A DNA stretch of 64,000 nt from Agrilutibacter niabensis. Its GTDB lineage: Bacteria > Pseudomonadota > Gammaproteobacteria > Xanthomonadales > Xanthomonadaceae. The translations under genes and the position numbers were made by a program. Shown one piece after another: positions 15,728-26,434 of the stretch. The notes under the pieces were generated by a model. It ran no database searches. It was given only the letters and a program-made list of their open reading frames with translations, and was not told the origin of the DNA. Where the stretch lies: positions 124,001 through 188,000 of the forward strand of contig NZ_JBHSNJ010000002.1 of assembly GCF_042657165.1 (NCBI RefSeq), given 5' to 3'. The stretch's first letter is position 1, and each line of letters begins with the position of its first letter.

Positions 15728-16842
15728 CGGCGTTCCTCCTCGCGGGTCGGACGCGGGCTGCGCGACGGACGGGCGGAGTCGTTGGAATCGGTCCCGCTCG
15801 CCGGCGCAAGCACATCGGGCGTCAGCAGGGGCGCGCTGGAAGCGGCGTTCGTGCCGCGACGATCATCCATCGGCACGTAGATCAGCTGGCGCGAGTCGCC
15901 GCCGACGATCTTGCGGTTGTCCGCGAGCACGTGCTGCACGGTCTCCAGCCACAGGCGCTTGCGGGTGACGTCCGGTGCCGACTTGTACTGGTCGACGAGC
16001 AGCGAGAAGCGCTGCGCATCGCCTTCGGCGCGGGCGATCGATGCGGTCTTGTAGCCTTCGGCGGTCGTGCGCGTGCGCGCGGCTTCACCACGCGCCTCGG
16101 GGACGATCTTCTTGGCGTAGGCCTCGGCCTGGTTGATCGCCGTGTTCTTGTCGGCGCGGGCGCGCTGGACTTCGTCGAAGGCGTCCTTGACTTCATCCGG
16201 CGGGCGCGCGTTGGGCAGATTGACCTCGGTGACAACCAAGCCGGTGCGATACGCCTGCAGCGCGTTCTGCAGATGCTCGCGCACGGCGACGGTGAGCTCG
16301 CTGCGGGCGTTCAGCACGGTGTCGAGGTCGGAGCGGCCAACCTGCTCGCGCACCGCGCTCTGCGCGGCCTGCTGCAGCACGCTGGCGGCATCGCGCGAAC
16401 CGAACAGGTACGTCTGCGGATCGCCGATGCGGTATTGCACATTGATCTCGACGTTGACCATGTTGCCGTCGCGGGTGAACACCGGGACGTTCTCGCTGTA
16501 CGCATTGCTCTGCGTCGCGTTGACCTTGGTGACGGTCTCGATCGGCCACGGCGCCTTGAAGTGCGGACCGGGCTGCAGGATGCGGGCGAACTGCCCGAAG
16601 CGCAGGACGACACCGCGCTGCTGCTCGGTCACCAGCAGGAAGGTACTGAAGACCAGCCACAATCCGAAGACGATCGCCACCCAGCGCCAGATCGTGTTGC
16701 CGCCACCGCCGAACAGGCCGCCGAACGAGTCGAAGAGGGTATCGAGTCCGCCACCGGGCTTGCGGGGACGTTGCGGCCGGCGGCCATCCGGACCGGATGG
16801 GTTGCTGCCGGGGCCGCTACTACCAGGGGTGTTCCAGGCCAT
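15724..16842 (-). CDS. hflK: HflK, SPFH-family modulator of FtsH
   Basis: Partner of HflC in the FtsH-regulating membrane complex, 372 residues. A cytoplasmic Gly/Pro-rich N-terminus (about 1-55) precedes one membrane helix (about 60-80). Then come the band-7 domain (QQRGVVLRFGQF, GPHFKAPWPIE) and a long helical region (AINQAEAYAKKIVPEARGEA). The C-terminus is rich in Ser/Pro/Arg. The ATG at 16842 has a GGAG ribosome site 8 bases upstream and is preferred over a start 8 codons earlier. Confidence 0.95.
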   Translation of the reverse strand: MAWNTPGSSGPGSNPSGPDGRRPQRPRKPGGGLDTLFDSFGGLFGGGGNTIWRWVAIVFGLWLVFSTFLLVTEQQRGVVLRFGQFARILQPGPHFKAPWPIETVTKVNATQSNAYSENVPVFTRDGNMVNVEINVQYRIGDPQTYLFGSRDAASVLQQAAQSAVREQVGRSDLDTVLNARSELTVAVREHLQNALQAYRTGLVVTEVNLPNARPPDEVKDAFDEVQRARADKNTAINQAEAYAKKIVPEARGEAARTRTTAEGYKTASIARAEGDAQRFSLLVDQYKSAPDVTRKRLWLETVQHVLADNRKIVGGDSRQLIYVPMDDRRGTNAASSAPLLTPDVLAPASGTDSNDSARPSRSPRPTREEERR

Positions 16843-16936
16843 GCCTGCTCCAATGGGGACATTCACGCCCGTGGGCGTGCGTTGATTCTAGGTGAGGGAT
16901 TGCGCCGCCTCAAACAAGGCGTCGCTGCTTCGACGC

Positions 16937-18313
16937 CTACCAGCTCGGCGCTTCGTGCTGCAGCGCACCGGCGGCTTCGAGCAAAGGCCGCAGTGCCTCG
17001 CCGTGCGCCTGGGTGAACAGCTTCTGAGCATCGGCGATGGCCAGGTCGACCTGCAGCAGCCAACCTTGTTCGTCGTGGGACTCTTCCCGGATCGCGCCGA
17101 TCTCGTGCAGGCGCGCATGCAGGCGTGCCGCCTGCGACGGCAGGCGCAGTTCGCCGGCGACATGGCGCAGCTCGAGCACTTCGGCAAGCGCCTTGCGCAG
17201 CAGGTCGAGGCCGAGCCCCAATTGCGCCGAAACCCAGACGCGCTGGCGGCCTTCCGCGGGACGATCGTGGCGCGGCTCGGGTGCGGCGCGCACCTCGTCG
17301 GCATGAGCTTCGCTGGCGAGTCCCTCGACCATGGGCGGCGCGAGCTCCAATCGGTCGATTTTGTTGAAGACGAGCAGCTGCGGCAGGTCGCCCGCACCGA
17401 TTTCGGCCAGCACTTCGTCGACCTGCGCGATGCGTTCGTTGCGCAGCGGGTCGGCGGCGTCGACCACGTGCAACAGCAGGTCCGCCTCGCGCGCTTCGGA
17501 CAACGTCGAACGGAACGCGGCGACCAGTTCATGCGGCAGGTCGCGGACGAAACCCACGGTATCGGCCAGTACCGCGCCGCCGCCCGGCAACGCGATGCGG
17601 CGCACGGTGGGATCGAGGGTGGCGAACAACTGGTCCGCGGCATACGCCTCGGCGCCGGTGAGCGCATTGAACAACGTCGATTTTCCCGCGTTGGTGTAAC
17701 CCACCAGGGCGATGCGCGGCAGTTCGCTGCGCATGCGCGCGCGCCGCATCTGCGTGCGCTGCACCTCGACCTTGTCCAGGCGCTTCTGCAACTGCTCGAG
17801 CCGCTTCTGCAGCAGGCGACGGTCGGTTTCGAGCTGGGTTTCACCCGGTCCGCGCAGTCCGATCGCACCACCGCGCTGGCGCTCCAGGTGGGTCCAGCCC
17901 CGGACCAGGCGCGTGGCCATGTGCTTGAGCTGGGCGAGTTCGACCTGCAACTTGCCCTCGGCGCTCTGCGCGCGCTGGGAGAAGATGTCGAGGATCAGGC
18001 CGGTACGGTCGACAACGCGCCGCTCCAGCGCCTTTTCGAGGTTGCGTTCCTGGCCCGGCGACAGGGCGAAGTTGACCAGCACGAGGTCGGCGCCGCTGGC
18101 ATCGGCCGCTGCTTTCATTTCCTCGAGCTTGCCGCTGCCCACCAGGGTGGCGGGGTTGGGGCGGTCGATCCGTGCCGTCAGCAGCGCGGCGACCGTAGCG
18201 CCGGCCGAACGGGCAAGGTCCGCGAATTCCTCCATCAGGCCCTCGTCCGGCGGACCGCCGGCGTGGGGCTGGATCAGCAGCGCGTTTTCGCCCTTGCGGG
18301 ATCGTTCAAACAT
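16937..18313 (-). CDS. hflX: Ribosome-associated GTPase HflX
   Basis: GTPase that binds the 50S subunit and helps split or rescue stalled ribosomes under stress. It has 458 residues: an N-terminal HflX domain (about 15-190, containing TLVGSGKLEEMK), then the G domain with the P-loop GYTNAGKSTLFN near 212-223, DTVGFVRDLPH and NKID. The C-terminal extension (about 390-458) is present. It lies between hfq and hflK as in E. coli; a small hairpin separates it from hfq. Confidence 0.96.
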   Translation of the reverse strand: MFERSRKGENALLIQPHAGGPPDEGLMEEFADLARSAGATVAALLTARIDRPNPATLVGSGKLEEMKAAADASGADLVLVNFALSPGQERNLEKALERRVVDRTGLILDIFSQRAQSAEGKLQVELAQLKHMATRLVRGWTHLERQRGGAIGLRGPGETQLETDRRLLQKRLEQLQKRLDKVEVQRTQMRRARMRSELPRIALVGYTNAGKSTLFNALTGAEAYAADQLFATLDPTVRRIALPGGGAVLADTVGFVRDLPHELVAAFRSTLSEAREADLLLHVVDAADPLRNERIAQVDEVLAEIGAGDLPQLLVFNKIDRLELAPPMVEGLASEAHADEVRAAPEPRHDRPAEGRQRVWVSAQLGLGLDLLRKALAEVLELRHVAGELRLPSQAARLHARLHEIGAIREESHDEQGWLLQVDLAIADAQKLFTQAHGEALRPLLEAAGALQHEAPSW

Positions 18314-18326
18314 TCGGTCTGTCTAC

Positions 18327-18350
18327 TCCTTCCCCGACAACGGGGAAGGA
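18327..18350. terminator. Hairpin between hfq and hflX
   Basis: A perfect 10-bp stem (TCCTTCCCCG / CGGGGAAGGA) with an ACAA loop. It has no T-run, so it may be an attenuator or RNA-stability element. A hairpin with a similar CCTTCCCC core occurs near 63151. Confidence 0.5.
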
Positions 18351-18434
18351 TGAACTGGGGGTGCGTTCGCCCCGCTTCAAGCAGCAGCGACCCGCACCGC
18401 GCCGGTGCCGACGAGATTCCGCAGGCTACGAGGC

Positions 18435-18707
18435 TTATTCGGCCTCGTCGCCGTCCTCGCCGCCCTCGCCCGGTTGCACGTGGCCGCCGCCCGGCCCCAC
18501 GCGCACGTTGCGCGCCGGCACCACGGTGGAAATCGCGTGCTTGTAGACCATCTGGCTGACGGTGTTGCGCAGCAGCACCACGAACTGGTCGAACGATTCG
18601 ATCGTGCCCTGCAGCTTGATGCCGTTGACCAGGTAGACCGAAACCGGCACGCGCTCGCGCCGCAAAGCATTCAGGAATGGGTCCTGCAAGGATTGCCCCT
18701 TCGACAT
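18435..18707 (-). CDS. hfq: RNA chaperone Hfq
   Basis: Hexameric Sm-like RNA chaperone that pairs small RNAs with mRNAs. It has 90 residues: the Sm core (SLQDPFLNALRRERVPVSVY, then Sm2 YKHAISTVVP) followed by a short Gly-rich tail ending in an acidic tip (GGEDGDEAE), which in other Hfqs helps RNA release. The ATG at 18707 gives the standard N-terminus MSKGQSLQDPF. It sits between miaA and hflX in the classical order. Confidence 0.98.
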   Translation of the reverse strand: MSKGQSLQDPFLNALRRERVPVSVYLVNGIKLQGTIESFDQFVVLLRNTVSQMVYKHAISTVVPARNVRVGPGGGHVQPGEGGEDGDEAE

Positions 18708-18894
18708 CGTTTTCCCCACGTATTTCTAGTTATTAGGTGGCGACGTGGCCTGGCCGCATCGCATCGCCCGCGCTGTCCCCGCACGGACGACGGCCCGATG
18801 GTAACCCAGCCGGACCGGAAGCGAGCGGGACCGGCGGCCGGTTCCATGAACAGACCGCGACACGGCAATGGTCCCGCCATTCCAGGGCAGATCG

Positions 18895-19851
18895 TCAGGT
18901 GGGCAGGAACAACCTCAACGCCCGCTCGAGCCCCTGACGTTCGTGGAGGGGGTCGAACCAGCGGGCATCCAGTTCCCCGCGCAGCCAGGTGAGCTGGCGC
19001 TTGGCCAGCTGCCGGGTGGCGAAGATCCCGCGGTCGCGGAACTCGATGGCATCGAAGGCACCGTCGAGATGCTCCCAGGCCTGGCGATATCCCACGGCGC
19101 GCAGCGCCGGCAAGTCCAGAGGACGGGGATGGTCCCGCAATTCCGGCAAGGCGCGCAGGTGGCGGACCTCGTCGAGGAAGCCGTCGCGCAGCATCGCGTC
19201 GAAGCGCCCTTCGATGCGCTGGTGCAGCACGGCGCGATCATGGGGCGCCAGCACCAGCTTCAATACGCGGAATGGCAGGCGCGGCACGTTGATGGCGGAC
19301 CGGCGCCAATCGCTGATGGTGCGGCCGGAGAGGCGGAACACTTCCAGCGCGCGCTGGATGCGCTGGGCATCGGTGGCGTGGATGCGTGCAGCGGCTACCG
19401 GGTCGATGCGTTGCAGTTCGGCATGCAGGGCGGCCCAGCCGCGTTCGCCGGCTTCGGCTTCGAGGGCCGCCCGCATGGCGGCATCGGCTTCGGGCATGTC
19501 CGACAAACCGTGCAGCAGCGCATGGAAATACAGACCGGTGCCACCGGCGAGTATCGGCAACCCGCCGCGGGCGACGATGTCATCGAGGGCGCGGCGCGCA
19601 TCGGATGCGAATTCGGCCGCCGAGTACGGCTGCCACGGATCGCGCAGGTCGAGCATGTGGTGCCGCACGGCGGCCTGTTCGGCACCGGTCGGCTTGGCCG
19701 CGCCGATGTCGAGGCCGCGATACACGAGCGCGGAATCGACACTGACAATCTCGCCACCCAGGCGCTGCGCCCATTCGAGCGCGAGCGCGGTCTTGCCCGA
19801 GGCGGTTGGGCCCATGAGGGCGATGGCGAGCGGACGCGCGTCAACGGTCAT
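18895..19851 (-). CDS. miaA: tRNA dimethylallyltransferase
   Basis: Adds a dimethylallyl group to A37 of tRNAs reading codons that start with U, the first step to ms2i6A. The 318-residue protein has the P-loop GPTASGKTAL near residues 14-23, the substrate motif VSVDSALVYRGLDIG, and DLRDPWQPYSAAEF. The C-terminal half contains the YRQAWEHLDG segment. It is the first gene of the miaA-hfq-hflX-hflK-hflC block. Confidence 0.97.
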   Translation of the reverse strand: MTVDARPLAIALMGPTASGKTALALEWAQRLGGEIVSVDSALVYRGLDIGAAKPTGAEQAAVRHHMLDLRDPWQPYSAAEFASDARRALDDIVARGGLPILAGGTGLYFHALLHGLSDMPEADAAMRAALEAEAGERGWAALHAELQRIDPVAAARIHATDAQRIQRALEVFRLSGRTISDWRRSAINVPRLPFRVLKLVLAPHDRAVLHQRIEGRFDAMLRDGFLDEVRHLRALPELRDHPRPLDLPALRAVGYRQAWEHLDGAFDAIEFRDRGIFATRQLAKRQLTWLRGELDARWFDPLHERQGLERALRLFLPT

Positions 19852-19914
19852 CGGCAGGCGGGATCCTGACCCGCAATAACCAGGCGTGGAGTACAGCGGC
19901 TCAAGGCCTCCGCA

Positions 19915-21336
19915 TCACGCCTCTTGTCCGCGCGCCAGCAGGCTGCTGCGGCGCCCGTAGACCAGGTACGCCGCCACGCCGATCACGTTCCAGACCAGGA
20001 ACCAAAGCTGCGTGCGTTGCGGCAGGCTCCAGAACAGGTACAGGCAACCCAGGATCGCGATCGGCCCCACGATCCACGCAAGCGGAGTGCGGAAGACGCG
20101 CTTGCGCGCCGGGTCGCGCTTGCGCAGCACCAGCAGGCACACGGCCACCGCGGTGAACGCCGCCAGGGTGCCGGCGTTGGCCAGCGCGGCGATTTCGTCC
20201 AGGCGCGCGACGCCCGCCAGCGCCGCCACCAGCACGGCGGTGAAGGCGGTGATGGCAACGGGCGTGCCGGTACGCGGATTGACCTTGGACAGGCCACGCG
20301 GAAGCAGGCCGTCACGCGACATGACGAAGAAGATGCGGCTCTGGCCGTAGAAGAACGCCAGCAGTACCGTCGGCAGGGCGACGACCGCGGCGCCGGCGAC
20401 GATCTTCGCCGCCGTGCCCTGGCCCAGCTCGCGCATGATCAGCGCGAGCGGCGCCGGGCTCTGGCTGAAGACGGTGTAGCTCAGCGCGCCCACCGCGGCC
20501 AGGGCCACGATCATGTAGATCAACGTGCAGCCAACCATCGAACCGATGATGCCGATCGACAGGTCGCGCCCGGGATTCTTGGTCTCCTCAGCCGCAGTGG
20601 AGATCGCATCGAAGCCGTAGAAAGCGAAGAAGATGATCGCCGACGCGGCCATCACGCCGCGTTCCACGCCGTCGGCATCCATCGACTTGGCGAAGCCGAA
20701 GGGCATGAACGGATGCAGGTTGTCCGGGGTGTAGTGTGGCAGTGCGATGGCGACGAACACGCCCAGCGCCACCACCTTGATGACTACCAGCACCGCATTG
20801 AGCGTGGCGCTCTCCTTCGTGCCCACGATCAGCATCCCGGCTACGGCGAAGGTGATCAGCACCGCCGGCAGGTTGATGATCCCGCCGGCGTGCGGCCCGG
20901 CCGCCAGCGCCTGCGGAATGTGGATGCCCAGCCCATTGAGGAACTCCATCACCGAGCCGGACCAGCCCACCGCCACCGCGCTGACCACCAGCGAGTACTC
21001 GAGGATCAGGCTCCAGCCCACCACCCAGGCGATCGTCTCGCCCAGCACGATGTAGCTATAGGTGTAGGCGCTGCCGGCGGCCGGCATCATCGTCGCCATC
21101 TCGGCGTAAGCCAGCGCCGCGCAGGCGCAGACCACGCCCGCCACCAGGAAGGACAGCAGCACGGCAGGGCCGGCGAGGTTGGCCCCGACGCCGATCAACG
21201 TGTAGATGCCGGTGCCGACGATGGCGCCGATGCCGAGCGCGATCAGGTGCGGCCAGCTCAGGGTGGGCACCAGCCGCCTCCCCTCCTCGTGAACGGTGAC
21301 CTGGTCAATGTCCTTGCGCCGGAGCCATGTCTGCAT
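19915..21336 (-). CDS. APC-family amino acid permease (cationic amino acid transporter type)
   Basis: Inner-membrane transporter of 473 residues with about 12-14 hydrophobic helices. The N-terminal consensus of the CAT-like APC group is visible: LIALGIGAIVGTGIYTLIG near 45-63. AAGSAYTYSYIVLGE and FFAFYGFDAISTAAEETKNP, a hallmark of this subgroup, follow. The ATG at 21336 (MQTWLRRKDID) matches relatives; longer in-frame starts are unlikely. It stands alone after miaA. Substrate is probably a neutral or cationic amino acid; the sequence does not settle which. Confidence 0.9.
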   Translation of the reverse strand: MQTWLRRKDIDQVTVHEEGRRLVPTLSWPHLIALGIGAIVGTGIYTLIGVGANLAGPAVLLSFLVAGVVCACAALAYAEMATMMPAAGSAYTYSYIVLGETIAWVVGWSLILEYSLVVSAVAVGWSGSVMEFLNGLGIHIPQALAAGPHAGGIINLPAVLITFAVAGMLIVGTKESATLNAVLVVIKVVALGVFVAIALPHYTPDNLHPFMPFGFAKSMDADGVERGVMAASAIIFFAFYGFDAISTAAEETKNPGRDLSIGIIGSMVGCTLIYMIVALAAVGALSYTVFSQSPAPLALIMRELGQGTAAKIVAGAAVVALPTVLLAFFYGQSRIFFVMSRDGLLPRGLSKVNPRTGTPVAITAFTAVLVAALAGVARLDEIAALANAGTLAAFTAVAVCLLVLRKRDPARKRVFRTPLAWIVGPIAILGCLYLFWSLPQRTQLWFLVWNVIGVAAYLVYGRRSSLLARGQEA

Positions 21337-21514
21337 ACAACCCTCGTGTCGAACGGGCGAAATGGGGCACATAGTGAGCCATCGACCGCGGCAATGCGAT
21401 GTGCGGCGCAAGTGCGGTGCGGCCCGCCGGCGGCAAGCCTCCCATGGACGCGGTCGCACGCCGGCCGAAGCCGGGCTAGCCTAGGGACATCCTTCAATCC
21501 GTGGAGCACCGCCC

Positions 21515-21715
21515 ATGCCGACCGAGGTGATCCTGATGGGCGCGGCGTTACTCATCCTGGGGGCGGTGATGGCATCGCGCCGCGCCGGCAACCGGCGCAA
21601 CACGGACAGCGGCATTGCAGGCTCGGCCACAGTCGATGGCGGGTCTTCCGGCGCCGACTGCGCCGATTCCGGCGGCGGATGCGGCGGAGGGGATGGCGGT
21701 GGCGGCGCCGACTGA
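21515..21715 (+). CDS. Small membrane protein with a Gly/Cys/Asp-rich tail
   Basis: A 66-residue protein with one N-terminal membrane helix (about 3-21), a basic stretch (SRRAGNRRN) and a tail made almost only of Gly, Ser, Asp and two Cys (ADCADSGGGCGGGDGGGG). A GGAG ribosome site lies 8 bases before the ATG. I do not know a function; Gly-rich tails of this type occur on other small membrane proteins and might bind metal or stay disordered. It precedes a GFA-type zinc protein by 15 bases and may share its transcript. Confidence 0.62.
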   Translation: MPTEVILMGAALLILGAVMASRRAGNRRNTDSGIAGSATVDGGSSGADCADSGGGCGGGDGGGGAD

Positions 21716-21730
21716 GCGGCGATACCTGGC

Positions 21731-22153
21731 ATGAGCACCTTGCGTCATGACGGTGGCTGCCACTGCGGGGCCGTGCGCTGGTCCTTCGAAAGCCGGCTTC
21801 CGTTGCCGCAGTTCGCTCCGCGCGCCTGCGATTGCGATTTCTGCACGCGCCATCGCGCGGCGTGGGTCTCCGATGCGGACGGCTCGTTGCAGTTGCGCGA
21901 CGCCGACGGCCAGATGCGGCGTTACCGCCAGGGGTCGGGGCAGGCCGATTTCATGTTCTGTGGCCGCTGTGGCGTGCTGGTGGGCGTGGTCTGCCCGGAC
22001 GACCACGGCATGTTGCGCGGGGCCGTCAATCGCAATGGCTTCGACGAGCGCCACCTGTTGGGGGACGAGGTCGTTGCCTCGCCGCAGCGGCTCGCCCCGG
22101 AAGCAAAGCGGACCCGCTGGTCGCAGCTGTGGACGCCCACCCGGCTCGCTTGA
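21731..22153 (+). CDS. GFA/CENP-V domain zinc protein
   Basis: A 140-residue member of the GFA family. Zinc cysteines are visible in GGCHCGAVRW (about 9-18), ACDCDFCTRH (about 33-42) and MFCGRCGVLVG (about 75-85). It resembles stand-alone GFA proteins of unknown substrate more than the true Gfa at 5264-5842, which is longer and lies in a formaldehyde operon. A glutathione-conjugate role is possible but not shown. A large inverted repeat begins just after its stop. Confidence 0.85.
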   Translation: MSTLRHDGGCHCGAVRWSFESRLPLPQFAPRACDCDFCTRHRAAWVSDADGSLQLRDADGQMRRYRQGSGQADFMFCGRCGVLVGVVCPDDHGMLRGAVNRNGFDERHLLGDEVVASPQRLAPEAKRTRWSQLWTPTRLA

Positions 22154-22172
22154 GCCAGTTGCCCACAGGCCT

Positions 22173-22370
22173 TGTGGGCAAGCCGACGGGACAACCTGTG
22201 GACAAGTACCTGCCCGCCTTGCGGGACAAGCATGTCAAGCAGGTTGGCTAAAAAATGACCAATATTTATTACGCACGCGAATGGCGAAAACTTCGCCATT
22301 CCGCTTGACAGCCTTGCCCTGCCTTCGCCGCAGCAACTTGTCCACAGGTTGTCCCGCCGGCTTGCCCACA
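22173..22370. repeat. Large imperfect inverted repeat with DnaA-box-like arms
   Basis: Arms at 22173-22206 and 22337-22370 match as inverted repeats at 33 of 34 positions and include TGTGGACAA / TTGTCCACA, one base from the DnaA box TTATCCACA. Inside, TGTCAAGC (22233-22240) pairs with GCTTGACA (22303-22310), and at the centre AATGGCGAA-AAC-TTCGCCATT (22280-22300) is a perfect hairpin. An A+T-rich stretch lies at about 22250-22272. Further TTGCCCACA and TTGTGCACA words flank it. No gene is inside. It could be a REP- or MITE-like element, a DnaA-binding locus or a strong RNA structure. Confidence 0.8.
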
Positions 22371-22393
22371 GCGCTTGTGCACAAACCAGCGCA

Positions 22394-23293
22394 TCAATCG
22401 TCGTCGGGCCAGCGGATCGCCGACGCAGCCGCCTTGGCTTTCACCGGCGGCAGCGCGGCCACGGCATTCCACACCTTGAGCGCATCGACCGTGGCCGCCA
22501 CGTCATGCACGCGCACCAGCCGTGCCCCGCGCTGGGCCGCGATCAGGTGCGCGGCGACGGAGCCGAAGACGCGGTCATGGGGTTCCTCGCGCCCGGTGAG
22601 TTCGCCGATCGTCTTCTTGCGCGAGAGCCCGGCCAGCAACGGCACGCCGAGTTCGCCGAAGCGTTCCAGCTGTGCGAGCAGGACCAGGTTGTGCTCGCGG
22701 TTCTTGCCGAAGCCGAAGCCCGGGTCGACCACGATCTTCTTCTTGCCGATGCCGGCCATCTCCGCGGCGAAGATGCGCTCGGCGAGGAAGCGGTGCACCT
22801 CGGCCACGACGTCGTCGTACTGCGGCGATGCCTGCATCGAGCGCGGCTCGCCCTGCATGTGCATCAGCACCACCGGAACCCCGAGCCCGGCCGCAGCCTC
22901 CAGCGCGCCATCGCGCCGCAATGCATAGACGTCGTTGATCATTCCCGCGCCGGCAGCGATGGCGGCACGCATGACCTCGGGCTTGGACGTGTCGATGCTG
23001 ATCGGCAGCGAGCTTTCCTTCGCGAGACGCTCGATCACCGGAAGCACACGGCGAAGTTCCTCCTCGATGCTGACTTCGGCCGCTCCCGGCCGCGTGGATT
23101 CGCCGCCGATGTCGAGGATGTCGGCGCCCTCCTCCGCAAGCTTCAGGCCGTGGGCGACCGCGGCTTCCAGCGAGGCGTGCTCGCCGCCATCGGAGAACGA
23201 ATCGGGGGTGACGTTGACGATGCCCATGACGCGCACGCGATCAAGGACGAGGACACGACCGTTGCAGTCCAGGGTTGGGGCGATGTCGAACAT
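22394..23293 (-). CDS. folP: Dihydropteroate synthase
   Basis: Condenses p-aminobenzoate with the pterin diphosphate in folate synthesis; the sulfonamide target. From ATG 23293 it is 299 residues, close to the family length. Signatures are GIVNVTPDSFSDGG near 24-37, DIGGESTRPGA, SIDTSKPEVMRAA, and DPGFGFGK with LLAGLSRKKTIGEL. The same frame stays open far upstream, antisense-like to ftsH, but that part has no DHPS similarity. It follows ftsH, as in E. coli, with a terminator between. Confidence 0.97.
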   Translation of the reverse strand: MFDIAPTLDCNGRVLVLDRVRVMGIVNVTPDSFSDGGEHASLEAAVAHGLKLAEEGADILDIGGESTRPGAAEVSIEEELRRVLPVIERLAKESSLPISIDTSKPEVMRAAIAAGAGMINDVYALRRDGALEAAAGLGVPVVLMHMQGEPRSMQASPQYDDVVAEVHRFLAERIFAAEMAGIGKKKIVVDPGFGFGKNREHNLVLLAQLERFGELGVPLLAGLSRKKTIGELTGREEPHDRVFGSVAAHLIAAQRGARLVRVHDVAATVDALKVWNAVAALPPVKAKAAASAIRWPDDD

Positions 23294-23360
23294 GTCCGGG
23301 GCTTGTGGGGGCTTGTGGCCTAGTGTGTCGCAGGTTCCCTGCCTGTGCTGATGGATTCCC

Positions 23361-23397
23361 AAAAAAACAAGGCCGGGGAATCGCTTCCCCGGCCTTG
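23361..23397 (-). terminator. Terminator of ftsH
   Basis: A 13-bp perfect stem (CAAGGCCGGGGAA / TTCCCCGGCCTTG, loop TCGC) is followed on the minus strand by a run of seven T: a textbook intrinsic terminator between ftsH and folP. Confidence 0.92.
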
Positions 23398-23418
23398 CTT
23401 GTTCCTGTTCGGCCGAAC

Positions 23419-25338
<1,920 letters not shown>

Positions 25339-25390
25339 GGAGTTGTTTCGGTCGCCTTGCGTGAATGTAAGTGGGCGTTTTCGTACGGCA

Positions 25391-26023
25391 TTACTTCATC
25401 TGCGCCAGCTTGCCCTGGGCCAGCGCATAAACCTCCGGCGACCGCTTGCGCGAGGCCGCCGGCTTGCGGATCACGACCTTGGCGTAGCGCCGGCGCAGCT
25501 CGCGCACGTAGTCGTCGAAGCCTACGCCCTGGAACAGCTTGATCAGGAACGTGCCCCCGACGCGCAGGTGGCGGTCGGCGAAATCCATCGCCAGCTCCGC
25601 CAGATGCATCGCCCGCGGCAGGTCCACCGCGTCCACACCACTCATATTGGGGGCCATGTCGGACAGGACAAGGTCCACAAGTTGGCCATCCAATGCGGCC
25701 TCCAGCTGCGATAGGACGGCATCCTCCCTGAAATCACCATGAAGGAAGTCGACGCCGGCCAGGGCCGGCATCTCCAGGATGTCCAGGGCGATCACCCGGC
25801 CCTTGTCCCCCAGGCTCTGGCGTACCCATTGCGACCAGCCACCGGGGGCGGCCCCGAGGTCGACCACGACCATGCCCGGCTTGAGCAGGCGGTCGCGTTC
25901 GACCAGCTCTTCGAGCTTGTAGGCAGCTCGCGAACGCAGGCCCTCGGCCTGCGCCTTCTTCACATAAGGATCGGAGAAGTGTTCCTGGAGCCAGCGATGG
26001 CTGCTTTTGCTACGGGTGGCCAC
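25391..26023 (-). CDS. rlmE: 23S rRNA 2'-O-ribose U2552 methyltransferase
   Basis: Methylates U2552 of 23S rRNA in the late 50S subunit. From GTG 26023 (VATRSKSSHRWLQEHFSDPY) it has 210 residues, like E. coli RlmE. The SAM motif is VVDLGAAPGGWSQW, with the catalytic lysine in RSRAAYKLEEL, the aspartate in LVLSDMAPNMSG and the second lysine in FLIKLFQG. An ATG at 26068 would add 15 residues. It lies upstream of ftsH, as in E. coli, and diverges from yhbY. Confidence 0.96.
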   Translation of the reverse strand: MATRSKSSHRWLQEHFSDPYVKKAQAEGLRSRAAYKLEELVERDRLLKPGMVVVDLGAAPGGWSQWVRQSLGDKGRVIALDILEMPALAGVDFLHGDFREDAVLSQLEAALDGQLVDLVLSDMAPNMSGVDAVDLPRAMHLAELAMDFADRHLRVGGTFLIKLFQGVGFDDYVRELRRRYAKVVIRKPAASRKRSPEVYALAQGKLAQMK

Positions 26024-26108
26024 GTGAGCGATGCCCTGTCGACGGGCCCGGGAGGTCTGGGCGGCCATGATACCCTGCACGCCCGTTCCGCCCTGCCGTG
26101 ACTGCGCC

Positions 26109-26414
26109 ATGAGCACCACCCTGACTGCCGCCCAGACCCGTTTCCTGCGTGGGCAGGCACACGACCTCAGGGCGATGTTGCAGGTGGGCGGCAAGGGCGT
26201 GACCGACGCGCTGATCGCCGAAGTCGACCAGGCGCTGGAGCACCATGAACTCATCAAGGTGAAGGTCTCCGCCGAGGATCGCGACGCCCGCGACGCCATG
26301 ATCGATCAGATCGCGGACCGCGTCGGTGCCGCGCTGGTGCAGCGCATCGGTCACACCGCTGTGCTCTACCGCCCCAGCAAGGACAAGCGGCAGATCGTGC
26401 TGCCGCGCGCCTGA
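26109..26414 (+). CDS. yhbY: Ribosome assembly RNA-binding protein YhbY
   Basis: Small CRM-domain (CRS1-YhbY) protein of 101 residues that binds pre-50S particles. The fold signatures are visible: TRFLRGQAHDLRAMLQVGGK, the GGKGV turn, and the KVKVSAEDRDARD segment near 56-70. It is divergent from rlmE with a spacer of less than 100 bases, the usual gammaproteobacterial neighbour pair, both serving 50S maturation. The start MSTTLTAAQ is chosen by family match. Confidence 0.95.
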   Translation: MSTTLTAAQTRFLRGQAHDLRAMLQVGGKGVTDALIAEVDQALEHHELIKVKVSAEDRDARDAMIDQIADRVGAALVQRIGHTAVLYRPSKDKRQIVLPRA

Positions 26415-26434
26415 GTCCAAGGCGGCGGCAGTTC

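Noticed and set aside
22173..22370. Chromosomal replication origin
   Set aside because: DnaA-box-like words are present, but dnaA, dnaN, gyrB or rpmH are not nearby and only two strong box-like sites occur. Kept as an unexplained repeat.
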